In this document: in pieces, positions 1 to 5,888 of the stretch | Position numbering within the stretch: position 1 is the stretch's first letter | Layout: each line of letters begins with the position of its first letter | Source: an uncultured Agathobacter sp. | GTDB taxonomy: Bacteria; Bacillota; Clostridia; Lachnospirales; Lachnospiraceae | Direction of reading: 5' to 3' | Length of the DNA stretch: 8,583 nucleotides | NCBI GenBank assembly: GCA_934358675.1 | Contig: CAKRKX010000092.1 | Location: 1 to 8,583 of the forward strand | Program-made: the position numbers and the translations under genes | The notes under the pieces: generated by a model | Database searches by the model: none | The model's input: the letters and a program-made list of their open reading frames with translations, nothing else | Told to the model about the DNA's origin: nothing

Positions 1-72
1 CGATAGTGGCGTAGTTGGTAACGCGCGACCTTGCCAAGGTCGAGACCGCGGGTTCGAGCCCCGTCTATCGCT
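1..72 (+). tRNA. tRNA-Gly (anticodon GCC), missing its first base
   Basis: A full cloverleaf can be drawn. The acceptor strand (6 of 7 bases present) pairs with CTATCGC at 65-71. The D arm is GCGT/ACGC, the anticodon stem is CGACC/GGTCG around the loop TTGCCAA, and the T arm is GCGGG/CCCGT around TTCGAGC. The anticodon GCC (33-35) reads GGC/GGU glycine codons. The discriminator base is T72. The next bases are CTT, so CCA is not encoded and must be added after processing. Base G1 of the tRNA lies just outside the window, so the promoter is not visible. A strong hairpin follows within 3 bases of the tRNA end. Confidence 0.96.
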
Positions 73-74
73 CT

Positions 75-117
75 TACAACGAAAAGGATATCCGAGAGGA
101 TATCCTTTTTCGTTGTA
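75..117 (+). terminator. Terminator hairpin directly behind the tRNA-Gly
   Basis: A 19-base arm (75-93) is complementary to 98-117, with one extra T in the right arm and a GAGA loop at 94-97. The core GGATATCC is GC-containing. The outer stem is A-rich on the left and T-rich on the right, as in bidirectional intrinsic terminators whose U-tract lies inside the stem. Its position 3 bases behind the tRNA fits termination of the tRNA transcript. Confidence 0.85.
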
Positions 118-172
118 GGAGCGAAGAGGAGCCACTCACCCGCGTTGCGGCTTCTTGTCTCCGCTTCGCTCC
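118..172. repeat. Inverted repeat / possible stem-loop in tRNA downstream region
   Basis: GGAGCGAAG (118-126) is the exact reverse complement of CTTCGCTCC (164-172). A smaller hairpin CCGC-GTT-GCGG lies between the arms. The right arm is part of a 19-base segment (157-175) that recurs with two differences at 300-318. No coding frame here is convincing. It could be a structured spacer or debris from duplicated tRNA flanks. Confidence 0.5.
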
Positions 173-186
173 GGTCGGCGCAGAGC

Positions 187-205
187 AGACATCCACCGGA
201 TGTCT
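187..205. repeat. Small hairpin AGACATCC/GGATGTCT
   Basis: AGACATCC (187-194) and GGATGTCT (198-205) form a perfect 8-bp stem around a 3-base loop. The same stem sequence is the core of the terminator hairpin at 226-269, 16 bp further on. The two hairpins are therefore probably related copies. This one lacks a T-run and sits immediately before the tRNA 3'-end remnant. Confidence 0.55.
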
Positions 206-209
206 TGCG

Positions 210-222
210 CCCGTCTATCGCT
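210..222 (+). pseudogene. tRNA-Gly 3'-end remnant (13-base exact copy)
   Basis: The 13 bases CCCGTCTATCGCT are identical to positions 60-72, the 3' half of the T stem plus the acceptor strand and discriminator of tRNA-Gly. Nothing upstream resembles the rest of a tRNA, so this copy cannot fold or function. Like the intact gene, it is followed at once by a terminator hairpin (226-269). A second copy of the flanking sequence also follows at a similar distance. It is most likely the tail of a second, deleted tRNA-Gly gene. An attachment-site scar of a lost element is the alternative. Confidence 0.65.
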
Positions 223-225
223 TCA

Positions 226-269
226 TTCAAAAAATAAGACATCCGAATGGATGTCTTATTTTTTTTGAA
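226..269 (+). terminator. Terminator hairpin behind the tRNA remnant
   Basis: The left arm (226-244) pairs with 249-269 around a GAAT loop. The core is AAGACATCC/GGATGTCTT, followed by eight T residues (259-266) and GAA closing the outer stem. It has the same layout as the first terminator (A-rich left arm, T-rich right arm, 4-base loop) but a different core sequence. It should stop any read-through from the tRNA. Confidence 0.85.
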
Positions 270-289
270 CGAGCCCCATCCGGGGCTCG
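270..289. repeat. GC-rich hairpin CGAGCCCC/GGGGCTCG
   Basis: A perfect 8-bp stem (270-277 with 282-289) surrounds an ATCC loop. No T-run follows, so it is not a typical terminator. It lies just behind the second terminator. It may be a degenerated piece of tRNA, since GAGCCCC also occurs in the T arm of the tRNA at 56-62, or part of the duplicated flank. Confidence 0.45.
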
Positions 290-299
290 AAGTTCGAGC

Positions 300-318
300 G
301 TCTCCACTTCGTTCCGGT
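300..318 (+). repeat. Second copy of the tRNA-flank segment
   Basis: These 19 bases match 157-175 at 17 of 19 positions. The offset (143 bases) is close to the offset between the tRNA 3' end and its remnant (149-150 bases). Together they indicate a tandem duplication of about 150 bp that covered the tRNA tail, the terminator and this flank, and has since diverged. Confidence 0.6.
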
Positions 319-412
319 TAATTAACCATTTATTACAAGAACGAAGTATCCGAAATACAGTTATGAAGGAATCGAGATTTATGATATAGCAGATTGGTTG
401 TTGCAAGAATAA

Positions 413-447
413 AAACACCCCTGTGCTTTTGTGATACAGGGGCGTTT
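413..447. terminator. Terminator-like hairpin before the araC-type gene
   Basis: AAACACCCCTGT (413-424) pairs with ACAGGGGCGTTT (436-447) with one internal A/C mismatch and an 11-base loop. The GC core is CCCCTGT/ACAGGGG. A-tracts on the left and TTTAAA on the right suit a weak terminator in either direction. The sequence between 319 and 412 shows no recognisable gene. From 448 to 587 only the leader of the regulator gene is seen, without a convincing promoter. Confidence 0.6.
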
Positions 448-587
448 AAATGTAAAGAAGAATTAAAGAATTCTTGCTAAAATTATTATTACTATTCTGA
501 CGGTCTGGTACAAGTCGCGGTGCAGGCCTTGCATCTTGACTTTCGACATGCTTTGGGGCATGATGAGAGATAGAGAGGAGATCGTGT

Positions 588-1448
588 ATGCAGCAGGAGA
601 AGGTCAGACATGAACAATTTGAATATGACCGGGCAAGGCCGTTTCATATTTTTCTGGCGATGTCGGATGATGCGGATCTGTCGCGATTCATGAATCATTG
701 GCATGAAGATCTTGAGGTGGTTTATGGGTTCGCGGGATGCAGCAGACATTACATTAACGGGGAATGTGTGATGGGAAGCCCCGGGCGGCTCGTGGTGACA
801 AATGCAAATTTTATCCACAGTATTTTGCCGGACGAATCGATTGAAGGAAAGCATATTCTTGTCAAAATTATCGTGGTGATCAGTCCGCGGTTTGTAGAGG
901 AAAATCTGCCGGAATATCCGGAATTTTATTTTACGAACGAATGTGAATGTGCTTCGGAATGTGTGGATCAGATTATGACGGAACTGATATCGTTTGCAGA
1001 CGGCGTTGCGCTTAAGCCATATGAGAATGTGCGAGCGCGGGCACTGGTTATGGAGCTGTTGTATGAGATGTGTATGCAGGGGACGGTGCCGAGGGAGCGT
1101 GTGGACAGGATCAATATTTTAAAGGATATTGAGCGAATGAAAGGCGTTCTCACATTTATTGAGGAACACTACAGGGAACGTATCAGTCAAAGCATGGTGG
1201 CGAAGAAATTTCATTTCAGCACAACGTATTTTTCAAAATATTTCAAAAAGTGCACCGGAATGACGTATACAGAGTATCTGACCAACTATCGGTTGTATCA
1301 GGCGCGAAACCTGCTGCTTCAGACAGAGGAAAGTGTGACGAGGATCGCGGAGGAGAGCGGGTTTACGGATGACCGCAGGCTGATCCTTGCATTCCGTAAG
1401 TTGTATGGAGAGACTCCACTTCAATATCGAAAGAAACGGCATAAATAA
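588..1448 (+). CDS. AraC-family transcriptional regulator
   Basis: The 286-residue protein is a typical two-domain AraC/XylS regulator. Residues about 15-100 look like the cupin-type sensor half, with the HWHEDLEVVY segment (37-46) at its start. The C-terminal 100 residues hold two helix-turn-helix units: ISQSMVAKKFHFSTTYFSKYFKK (199-221) and SVTRIAEESGFTDDRRLILAFRKLYG (249-274), ending in the family signature ETPLQYR. The second unit has DDRRLILAF where most relatives have a small-residue-plus-YFS/FSR pattern, so its DNA contact surface may differ. AGAGGAG (574-580) lies 7 bases before the ATG and supports this start. The gene is co-directional with the esterase-GH3 pair 142 bases downstream and probably activates it in response to a sugar or glycoside. 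The target and ligand are inferred from position only. Confidence 0.92.
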   Translation: MQQEKVRHEQFEYDRARPFHIFLAMSDDADLSRFMNHWHEDLEVVYGFAGCSRHYINGECVMGSPGRLVVTNANFIHSILPDESIEGKHILVKIIVVISPRFVEENLPEYPEFYFTNECECASECVDQIMTELISFADGVALKPYENVRARALVMELLYEMCMQGTVPRERVDRINILKDIERMKGVLTFIEEHYRERISQSMVAKKFHFSTTYFSKYFKKCTGMTYTEYLTNYRLYQARNLLLQTEESVTRIAEESGFTDDRRLILAFRKLYGETPLQYRKKRHK

Positions 1449-1477
1449 GCCGAAAAAGTAATGCTTTTTGAAAAAAG

Positions 1478-1503
1478 ATGATAAAAAACGGTAATTTTAT
1501 CAT
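1478..1503. promoter_or_regulatory. 26-bp inverted repeat, candidate operator
   Basis: ATGATAAAA (1478-1486) and TTTTATCAT (1495-1503) are perfect 9-base inverted arms around an 8-base spacer. The repeat lies between the regulator and the esterase gene, 35 bp upstream of the best -10 box. That placement suits a binding site for a dimeric activator or repressor. No T-run follows, so a terminator for the regulator gene is less likely. Whether the neighbouring AraC protein binds it is inference. Confidence 0.45.
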
Positions 1504-1516
1504 AAAATAGGGAAAG

Positions 1517-1589
1517 AAAGCACCTCTTGTTTTCGTGTAGAATGATGCTAAAGAAAAGCAGAGTATCACACAGAAATGAGAGGTGTTTT
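1517..1589 (+). promoter_or_regulatory. Long-range inverted repeat covering the esterase ribosome binding site
   Basis: Bases 1517-1527 can pair with 1579-1589 over 11 bp, with one G-U wobble. The core is CACCTCT with AGAGGTG. The right arm is the ribosome binding site of the esterase gene. If transcription starts upstream of 1517, the pairing would hide the binding site. If it starts from the -10 box at 1538, the left arm is not in the mRNA and the repeat is only a DNA feature. Confidence 0.3.
1538..1543 (+). promoter_or_regulatory. Candidate -10 box of the esterase-GH3 operon
   Basis: TAGAAT matches the sigma-A -10 consensus at 5 of 6 positions and is 48 bases before the esterase start. 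At 16-19 bases upstream only A/G-rich sequence is found (AGAAAG and similar), with no -35 box. A good -10 with no -35 is the usual look of an activator-dependent promoter, consistent with control by the adjacent AraC-type gene. Confidence 0.4.
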
Positions 1590-1590
1590 T

Positions 1591-2484
1591 ATGTCAGAAC
1601 TCAGTGATAAGATCCGAAGGGAGTTTAAGAAATCGGATGATGTCCGCGACACAGGACTTGGCACACCGGATAATGTGGTTCGGTTTGATAATATCGTGTA
1701 CGGGACGACAGATCCAAAGATGCAGGTGCTTGATGTGTATCGGCCGAAGGAGATGGAAGGAAAGAAACTTCCGGTCATTGTCAGCGTGCATGGTGGCGGA
1801 TGGGTTTACGGAGACAAGGAACGTTATCAGTATTATTGCATGAGCCTTGTGCAATATGGTTTTGCAGTTGTGAATTTCACGTACCGCCTTGCGCCGGAGC
1901 ATAAGTTCCCGGCGGCGATCGAGGATACCAATCTGGTGATGCGTTTCGTGATGGAGCACAGCGGGGAGTATGGTTTTGATACGGATCATATTTTTGCGGT
2001 TGGAGATTCCGCGGGTGCGCATAATCTCAGCATTTATGCGGGAATCTGCACGGATCCGGAGTGCGCAAAACAGTTTCCGTTTGAGGTGCCGGAGCATTTG
2101 GGCTTAAAGGCGATCGCACTCAACTGCGGTGTGTACCGGGTCCATGTGGAAGATGAGAAGAGTCTGGATGCGGCACTTATGAAGGAATACCTTCCGGGAA
2201 AAGGCACAGAGGAAGAGTTGGAGATGATCAATGCGTTACGCGGAATTACAGAGAATTATCCGCCGACACTTTATATGACCTGCACGGGAGACTTCCTGCA
2301 GGAACAGGTTCTTGATCTGCAGAAAACACTGATCGCACATCATGTCCCGCAGGAGTTTTTGTATTACGGCGACAAAGATATCGAATTGGGACATGTATTC
2401 CATCTGAATGTGAAGTCGGAGATTGCGAAGCGGTGCAATATGGAAGAATGTGGCTTTTTCCGAAGATGGATCGACCAGGCATAG
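1591..2484 (+). CDS. Alpha/beta-hydrolase, HSL-type (family IV) esterase
   Basis: This 297-residue serine hydrolase probably cleaves small carboxylic esters, such as acetyl or aromatic groups on sugars. HGGGW at 67-71 is the oxyanion-hole motif of the hormone-sensitive-lipase family. YRLAPEHKFPAA (98-109) is the typical following segment. GDSAG (138-142) holds the nucleophile Ser140, TGDFL gives the likely acid Asp234, and GHVFH gives the likely His268. No signal peptide is present, so it acts in the cytoplasm. An in-frame ATG at 1576 exists, but AGAGGTG at 1579-1585 lies 5 bases before the ATG at 1591, so the later start is chosen. The stop is 15 bases before a GH3 gene, so the two are co-transcribed and likely act on the same decorated oligosaccharide or glycoside. 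The substrate cannot be read from the sequence. Confidence 0.92.
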   Translation: MSELSDKIRREFKKSDDVRDTGLGTPDNVVRFDNIVYGTTDPKMQVLDVYRPKEMEGKKLPVIVSVHGGGWVYGDKERYQYYCMSLVQYGFAVVNFTYRLAPEHKFPAAIEDTNLVMRFVMEHSGEYGFDTDHIFAVGDSAGAHNLSIYAGICTDPECAKQFPFEVPEHLGLKAIALNCGVYRVHVEDEKSLDAALMKEYLPGKGTEEELEMINALRGITENYPPTLYMTCTGDFLQEQVLDLQKTLIAHHVPQEFLYYGDKDIELGHVFHLNVKSEIAKRCNMEECGFFRRWIDQA

Positions 2485-2499
2485 GAACGGAGAGTAAAA

Positions 2500-5046
2500 A
2501 TGGATAAATACAATGTACCGACATCAATTGAAATTGAACCGAGAGAAGTGGAAAATACAGCGCTGGTGAGAGAACTAGCAGCGGAATGCATGGTGCTTCT
2601 GGAGAATGACGGCACGCTTCCGATCCGGCAGACCGGGGAAATCGCCGTGTTTGGAAACGGTGTGCGCAACACGGTCAAGGGAGGAACTGGTTCTGGCGAC
2701 GTCAATTCCAGGAGCAGTGTCAATATTGAGGATGGATTGAGAAATGCCGGTTTTACCGTTCTGACATCGGACTGGCTGGATCGTCAGGATGCGTATCTGC
2801 AGAATCATAAAGAGGCTTATCTTGCATGGACCGAGGAGGAGGCTGCGCGAATCGGAAATGTCGTGACGGCGGTACGCATGGATCATCCGTATGAGGAAGC
2901 AGCACCGATGCGCATAGAAGAAAAAGACTGTGAGAACGCGCAGGCGCAGTGCGCGATCTATGTGATCAGCCGTCTCTCCGGTGAGGGCGCCGACCGTTAC
3001 GACAAGGCAGGCGATTACGATCTGTACGAAGAGGAGACCGATAACCTTACGCTGCTTGCAAAACATTATACGCATGTGGTCGTTGTGCTGAATATCGGAG
3101 GCCTGATCAATATGACGCAGCTGAATGCGATCAGCGGGATCAGCGCGGTTCTTCTTATGACGCAGCTGGGCAATGTCGGCGGCGATGCGCTGTGCGACGT
3201 GCTGACCGGCAAAGTGACACCGTCCGGAAAAACGGTGGATACCTGGGCGAAAAACTATATGGATTATCCGTCTTCCGCAGAGTTCAGTCATAACGGAAGC
3301 ACGGATGATGAATATTATACGGACGGAATTTACGTGGGATACCGCTATTTTGACACATTTGATGTTGTGCCGGAATACTGTTTCGGATTCGGTCGTTCTT
3401 ACACGGAATTTTACAGGAATACCGTTGATGCGTATGTGGAAAAAGGCGTCGTTTATCTGGATGTCGCAGTAAAAAATGTGGGCGATACCTATGCAGGCAA
3501 AGAAGTGGTGCAAATTTATGTATCGGCGCCGGAGAGCGAGGTCGACAAGCCGTATCAGGAACTGGTGGCGTTCGGCAAGACAAAACTTCTTGCACCGGGC
3601 GAGGAACAGATCTTAAGTCTCGCGTTTGATGTGAGAAACCTTGCGTCCTACAGCGAAAAGAAAGCTGCATGGATTCTGGAGGAAGGTTTCTATACCGTTC
3701 GTGTGGGCAACAGCAGCAGAGATACCGAGGTTGCGGCCGTTCTGGAACTTGACAGGAGTATCGTGACGAAGCAGTGCAAGAATCTTTTTGCAAAGGATGT
3801 GGAATTTGAGGAGATCACTCCGCCTGAGAAAGAGAAAAAAGAAATTACGTGCGAGCGTGTTCTGAAGATCGACGCGGTAGAGATTACGACGGAGACAATG
3901 CATTATCGGGGCGAGAGGAATGTCTGTGAGACCGCAAAAACGGATGTACTCACCATGGATGATGTGAAGGCGGGCCGCTGTACGATCGAGGAACTGGTGG
4001 CGCAGCTTTCCGTGGAAGAGATGGCCGAACTGTGTGTCGGCACACTCCGTGCGGGAGAGGGATCCATTATCGGAAATGCATCTCAGATCGTTCCGGGAGC
4101 TGCCGGCGATACCGCTTCGGTACTGAACAAGACAAGGAACGTTCGCTGCATGGTCTTGGCGGACGGACCGGCGGGACTTCGGTTACAGCCGCTTTTTAAG
4201 ACAACCAGAGAGGGAGAGATGATTCCGGGAGGTGATATATTCGGAGATACGTTTACACCGTTTCCGGAGGATCTCGATGAGGACAATGTGGTCAACCATT
4301 ATCAATATTGTACTGCAATCCCGATCGGATGGGCGTTGGCGCAGTCTTGGAACCGGGAACTCGTGGAGCAGACCGGAGATATGGTCGGTGGCGAGATGGA
4401 GAAATTCCATGTTGATCTGTGGCTGGCACCGGCACTGAACATTCACCGTAATCCTCTGTGCGGACGCAATTTTGAATATTATTCCGAAGATCCTCTTGTA
4501 TCCGGCAGTTTCGCCGCTGCAATGGCACGCGGTGTGCAGAAGCATGCGGGAAAAGGCACAACGATCAAGCATTTTGCTGTAAATAATCAGGAGGACAACC
4601 GGTATTTTGTCAATGCGCATGTCAGTGAGCGTGCATTGCGTGAGATTTATCTGAAAGGATTTGAGATTGCAGTGACGGAGGCGCAGCCGCTGTCGATCAT
4701 GACAAGTTATAATCTGCTGAATGGTGTGCACACGGCGAACCATTATGAACTGATCCAGAATATGGCAAGGGATGAGTGGGGATTTGAAGGTTTTATTATG
4801 ACGGACTGGTTTACTTCGCAGGACATTCCGGCCCTGACCGGCAAATTTGAACCGAAATACGGAATTTCCGCATCAACGGGATGTATCGCGGCAGGAAATG
4901 ATATTCAGATGCCGGGGTGTCAGAAAAATGTCGATGACATCGTTCGTGCGGTGCAAAGCGGCGAAGCCATCGACGGTTATACGATCACACTTGCGGATCT
5001 GCAGTACAATGCTGCCAATATCATGCGTGTGATCGCAAAAATGTAA
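2500..5046 (+). CDS. GH3 beta-glycosidase with permuted domain order
   Basis: The 848-residue retaining glycoside hydrolase family 3 enzyme is probably a beta-glucosidase or beta-xylosidase. The domain order is reversed relative to most GH3 proteins. The alpha/beta-sandwich comes first (about 20-250, with SGEGADR at 160-166 carrying the likely acid/base Glu162). An FnIII-like domain follows (about 310-415), then a linker. The TIM barrel comes last (about 495-848). In the barrel, LADGPAGLR (553-561), NPLCGRNFEYYSEDP (651-665), KHF (690-692) and MTDW (767-770, nucleophile Asp769) are all visible. The reading frame is unbroken, so this is a real permutation. Such swapped GH3 enzymes are known from Butyrivibrio and Ruminococcus. 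No signal peptide is seen, hence cytoplasmic. GGAGAG (2489-2494) precedes the ATG by 5 bases. Substrate specificity remains open. Confidence 0.95.
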   Translation: MDKYNVPTSIEIEPREVENTALVRELAAECMVLLENDGTLPIRQTGEIAVFGNGVRNTVKGGTGSGDVNSRSSVNIEDGLRNAGFTVLTSDWLDRQDAYLQNHKEAYLAWTEEEAARIGNVVTAVRMDHPYEEAAPMRIEEKDCENAQAQCAIYVISRLSGEGADRYDKAGDYDLYEEETDNLTLLAKHYTHVVVVLNIGGLINMTQLNAISGISAVLLMTQLGNVGGDALCDVLTGKVTPSGKTVDTWAKNYMDYPSSAEFSHNGSTDDEYYTDGIYVGYRYFDTFDVVPEYCFGFGRSYTEFYRNTVDAYVEKGVVYLDVAVKNVGDTYAGKEVVQIYVSAPESEVDKPYQELVAFGKTKLLAPGEEQILSLAFDVRNLASYSEKKAAWILEEGFYTVRVGNSSRDTEVAAVLELDRSIVTKQCKNLFAKDVEFEEITPPEKEKKEITCERVLKIDAVEITTETMHYRGERNVCETAKTDVLTMDDVKAGRCTIEELVAQLSVEEMAELCVGTLRAGEGSIIGNASQIVPGAAGDTASVLNKTRNVRCMVLADGPAGLRLQPLFKTTREGEMIPGGDIFGDTFTPFPEDLDEDNVVNHYQYCTAIPIGWALAQSWNRELVEQTGDMVGGEMEKFHVDLWLAPALNIHRNPLCGRNFEYYSEDPLVSGSFAAAMARGVQKHAGKGTTIKHFAVNNQEDNRYFVNAHVSERALREIYLKGFEIAVTEAQPLSIMTSYNLLNGVHTANHYELIQNMARDEWGFEGFIMTDWFTSQDIPALTGKFEPKYGISASTGCIAAGNDIQMPGCQKNVDDIVRAVQSGEAIDGYTITLADLQYNAANIMRVIAKM

Positions 5047-5053
5047 CACGGAG

Positions 5054-5740
5054 CTAAGATGTCTGTTCTGCCCGCTTATTGTGGATGCGGTAAAGGATGA
5101 TACCGACCACATACAGCACGATGATCGCAGCAATCAAAATGATCGCCAGATGATACTTCGCGCTGCTTAGGGCGCTGCCGCTTAAGGCGGACAGGAAGAT
5201 TGCCGGCAGACGCCCGACACCGCAGATGAAGATCCAGTGCGACAGTTTCATATCGGTCAGTCCTACGAGATAGGACAGCAGATCCTTAGGAGTTCCGGGC
5301 ACAAGAAAAAACAGAAAGATGATGCTTTCCGAGCGCCTGGAACTCTTTAAAAAGTTGACGGATTCTATTTTCTCTTTGCTTACAAACAATTCCACAAATC
5401 GCAGTCCGAATTTCTTGACAAACAAAAAGATGACAACGCTTGCGATCGTCATTGCAATATCGCAGATGAGTGTGCCTTTTACAACGCCGAATGCATAGCC
5501 GGCGCCGATCTCAAACGGGCCGCCCGGAATGATTGCAAGCAGTACCTGAAGGATGACCATGCCGATAAAGGCGAACACACCGAGGATGCCTTTTTCTTCA
5601 ACCCAAAGCTGAAATTTTTCGGGTTCAGACACGAACTGTACAAGAGGGCGTCCGATGAAATAGCCCAATATGCAGATAAAGATGACCGCGAGGATCGCAA
5701 GGATCAGTTGTGTGATCTGTCTTCGACTCCATTTTTTCAT
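5054..5740 (-). CDS. DedA/TVP38-type (VTT domain) membrane protein
   Basis: This 228-residue integral membrane protein belongs to the TVP38/TMEM64 branch of the DedA superfamily (SNARE-associated/VTT domain). Members are implicated in lipid scrambling or flipping and membrane homeostasis. Hydrophobic segments lie at about 10-30, 52-71, 86-108, 139-160, 167-188 and 197-218. The conserved re-entrant motifs are PGGPFEIGAGYAFG (72-85) and FLVPGTPKDLLSYLVGLT (145-162), plus GVGRLPA at 174-180. AGGAGG (complement of 5747-5752) is 6 bases before the ATG. The stop lies 7 bases from the stop of the convergent GH3 gene, with no terminator between them. The transcribed substrate is unknown, and nothing ties it functionally to its neighbours. 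Confidence 0.93.
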   Translation of the reverse strand: MKKWSRRQITQLILAILAVIFICILGYFIGRPLVQFVSEPEKFQLWVEEKGILGVFAFIGMVILQVLLAIIPGGPFEIGAGYAFGVVKGTLICDIAMTIASVVIFLFVKKFGLRFVELFVSKEKIESVNFLKSSRRSESIIFLFFLVPGTPKDLLSYLVGLTDMKLSHWIFICGVGRLPAIFLSALSGSALSSAKYHLAIILIAAIIVLYVVGIILYRIHNKRAEQTS

Positions 5741-5794
5741 TCGTCTCCTCCTAAAATTTATAGACTACACGATAGATATCGATTTCATATTTTC

Positions 5795-5823
5795 AATATA
5801 AAATTCTTGTCCGGCGAAGTCAA
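5795..5823 (-). promoter_or_regulatory. Promoter of the DedA-type gene
   Basis: On the minus strand TTGACT (complement of 5818-5823) is separated by 17 bases from TATATT (complement of 5795-5800), a near-consensus sigma-A promoter. It predicts a leader of roughly 45-50 bases before the ATG at 5740, which fits a simple monocistronic unit. Confidence 0.75.
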
Positions 5824-5860
5824 TTCAATTCATAAAATCCTAATAATTTTTCAGGAGCTC

Positions 5861-5888
5861 TTCACATTTCCCGCAAATCTCCTATAAT
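5861..5888 (+). promoter_or_regulatory. Strong promoter driving the palindrome and probably dus
   Basis: TTCACA (5861-5866, 5 of 6 to consensus), a 16-base spacer and TATAAT (5883-5888, perfect) face the dus gene. Transcription should start near 5894-5896, just inside the giant palindrome. No terminator is seen before dus, so the transcript would carry a leader of about 555 bases. The -10 box overlaps the left terminal repeat of the palindrome (5874-5886). Confidence 0.65.

Noticed and set aside
60..222. Integrated prophage or island at the tRNA-Gly 3' end
   Set aside because: Only ~150 bases lie between the two 13-base copies and no integrase or phage gene is present. A duplication or scar is enough.
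15..389. 124-codon open frame on the plus strand
   Set aside because: It runs through the tRNA-Gly gene and two terminator hairpins, has no ribosome binding site and resembles no protein.
536..564. TTGACT, 17 bases, CATGAT as a promoter of the araC-type gene
   Set aside because: The start site would fall within the ribosome binding site at 574-580, giving almost no leader. The -10 match is only 4 of 6.
466..573. Short frame before the araC-type gene ending in a coding-looking stretch
   Set aside because: No start codon, and only about 25 residues look protein-like. It may be chance or the end of a vanished gene; not supportable.
1576..1590. Upstream ATG as start of the esterase
   Set aside because: The ribosome binding site AGAGGTG overlaps this codon region and is correctly spaced for the ATG at 1591; no other binding site precedes 1576.
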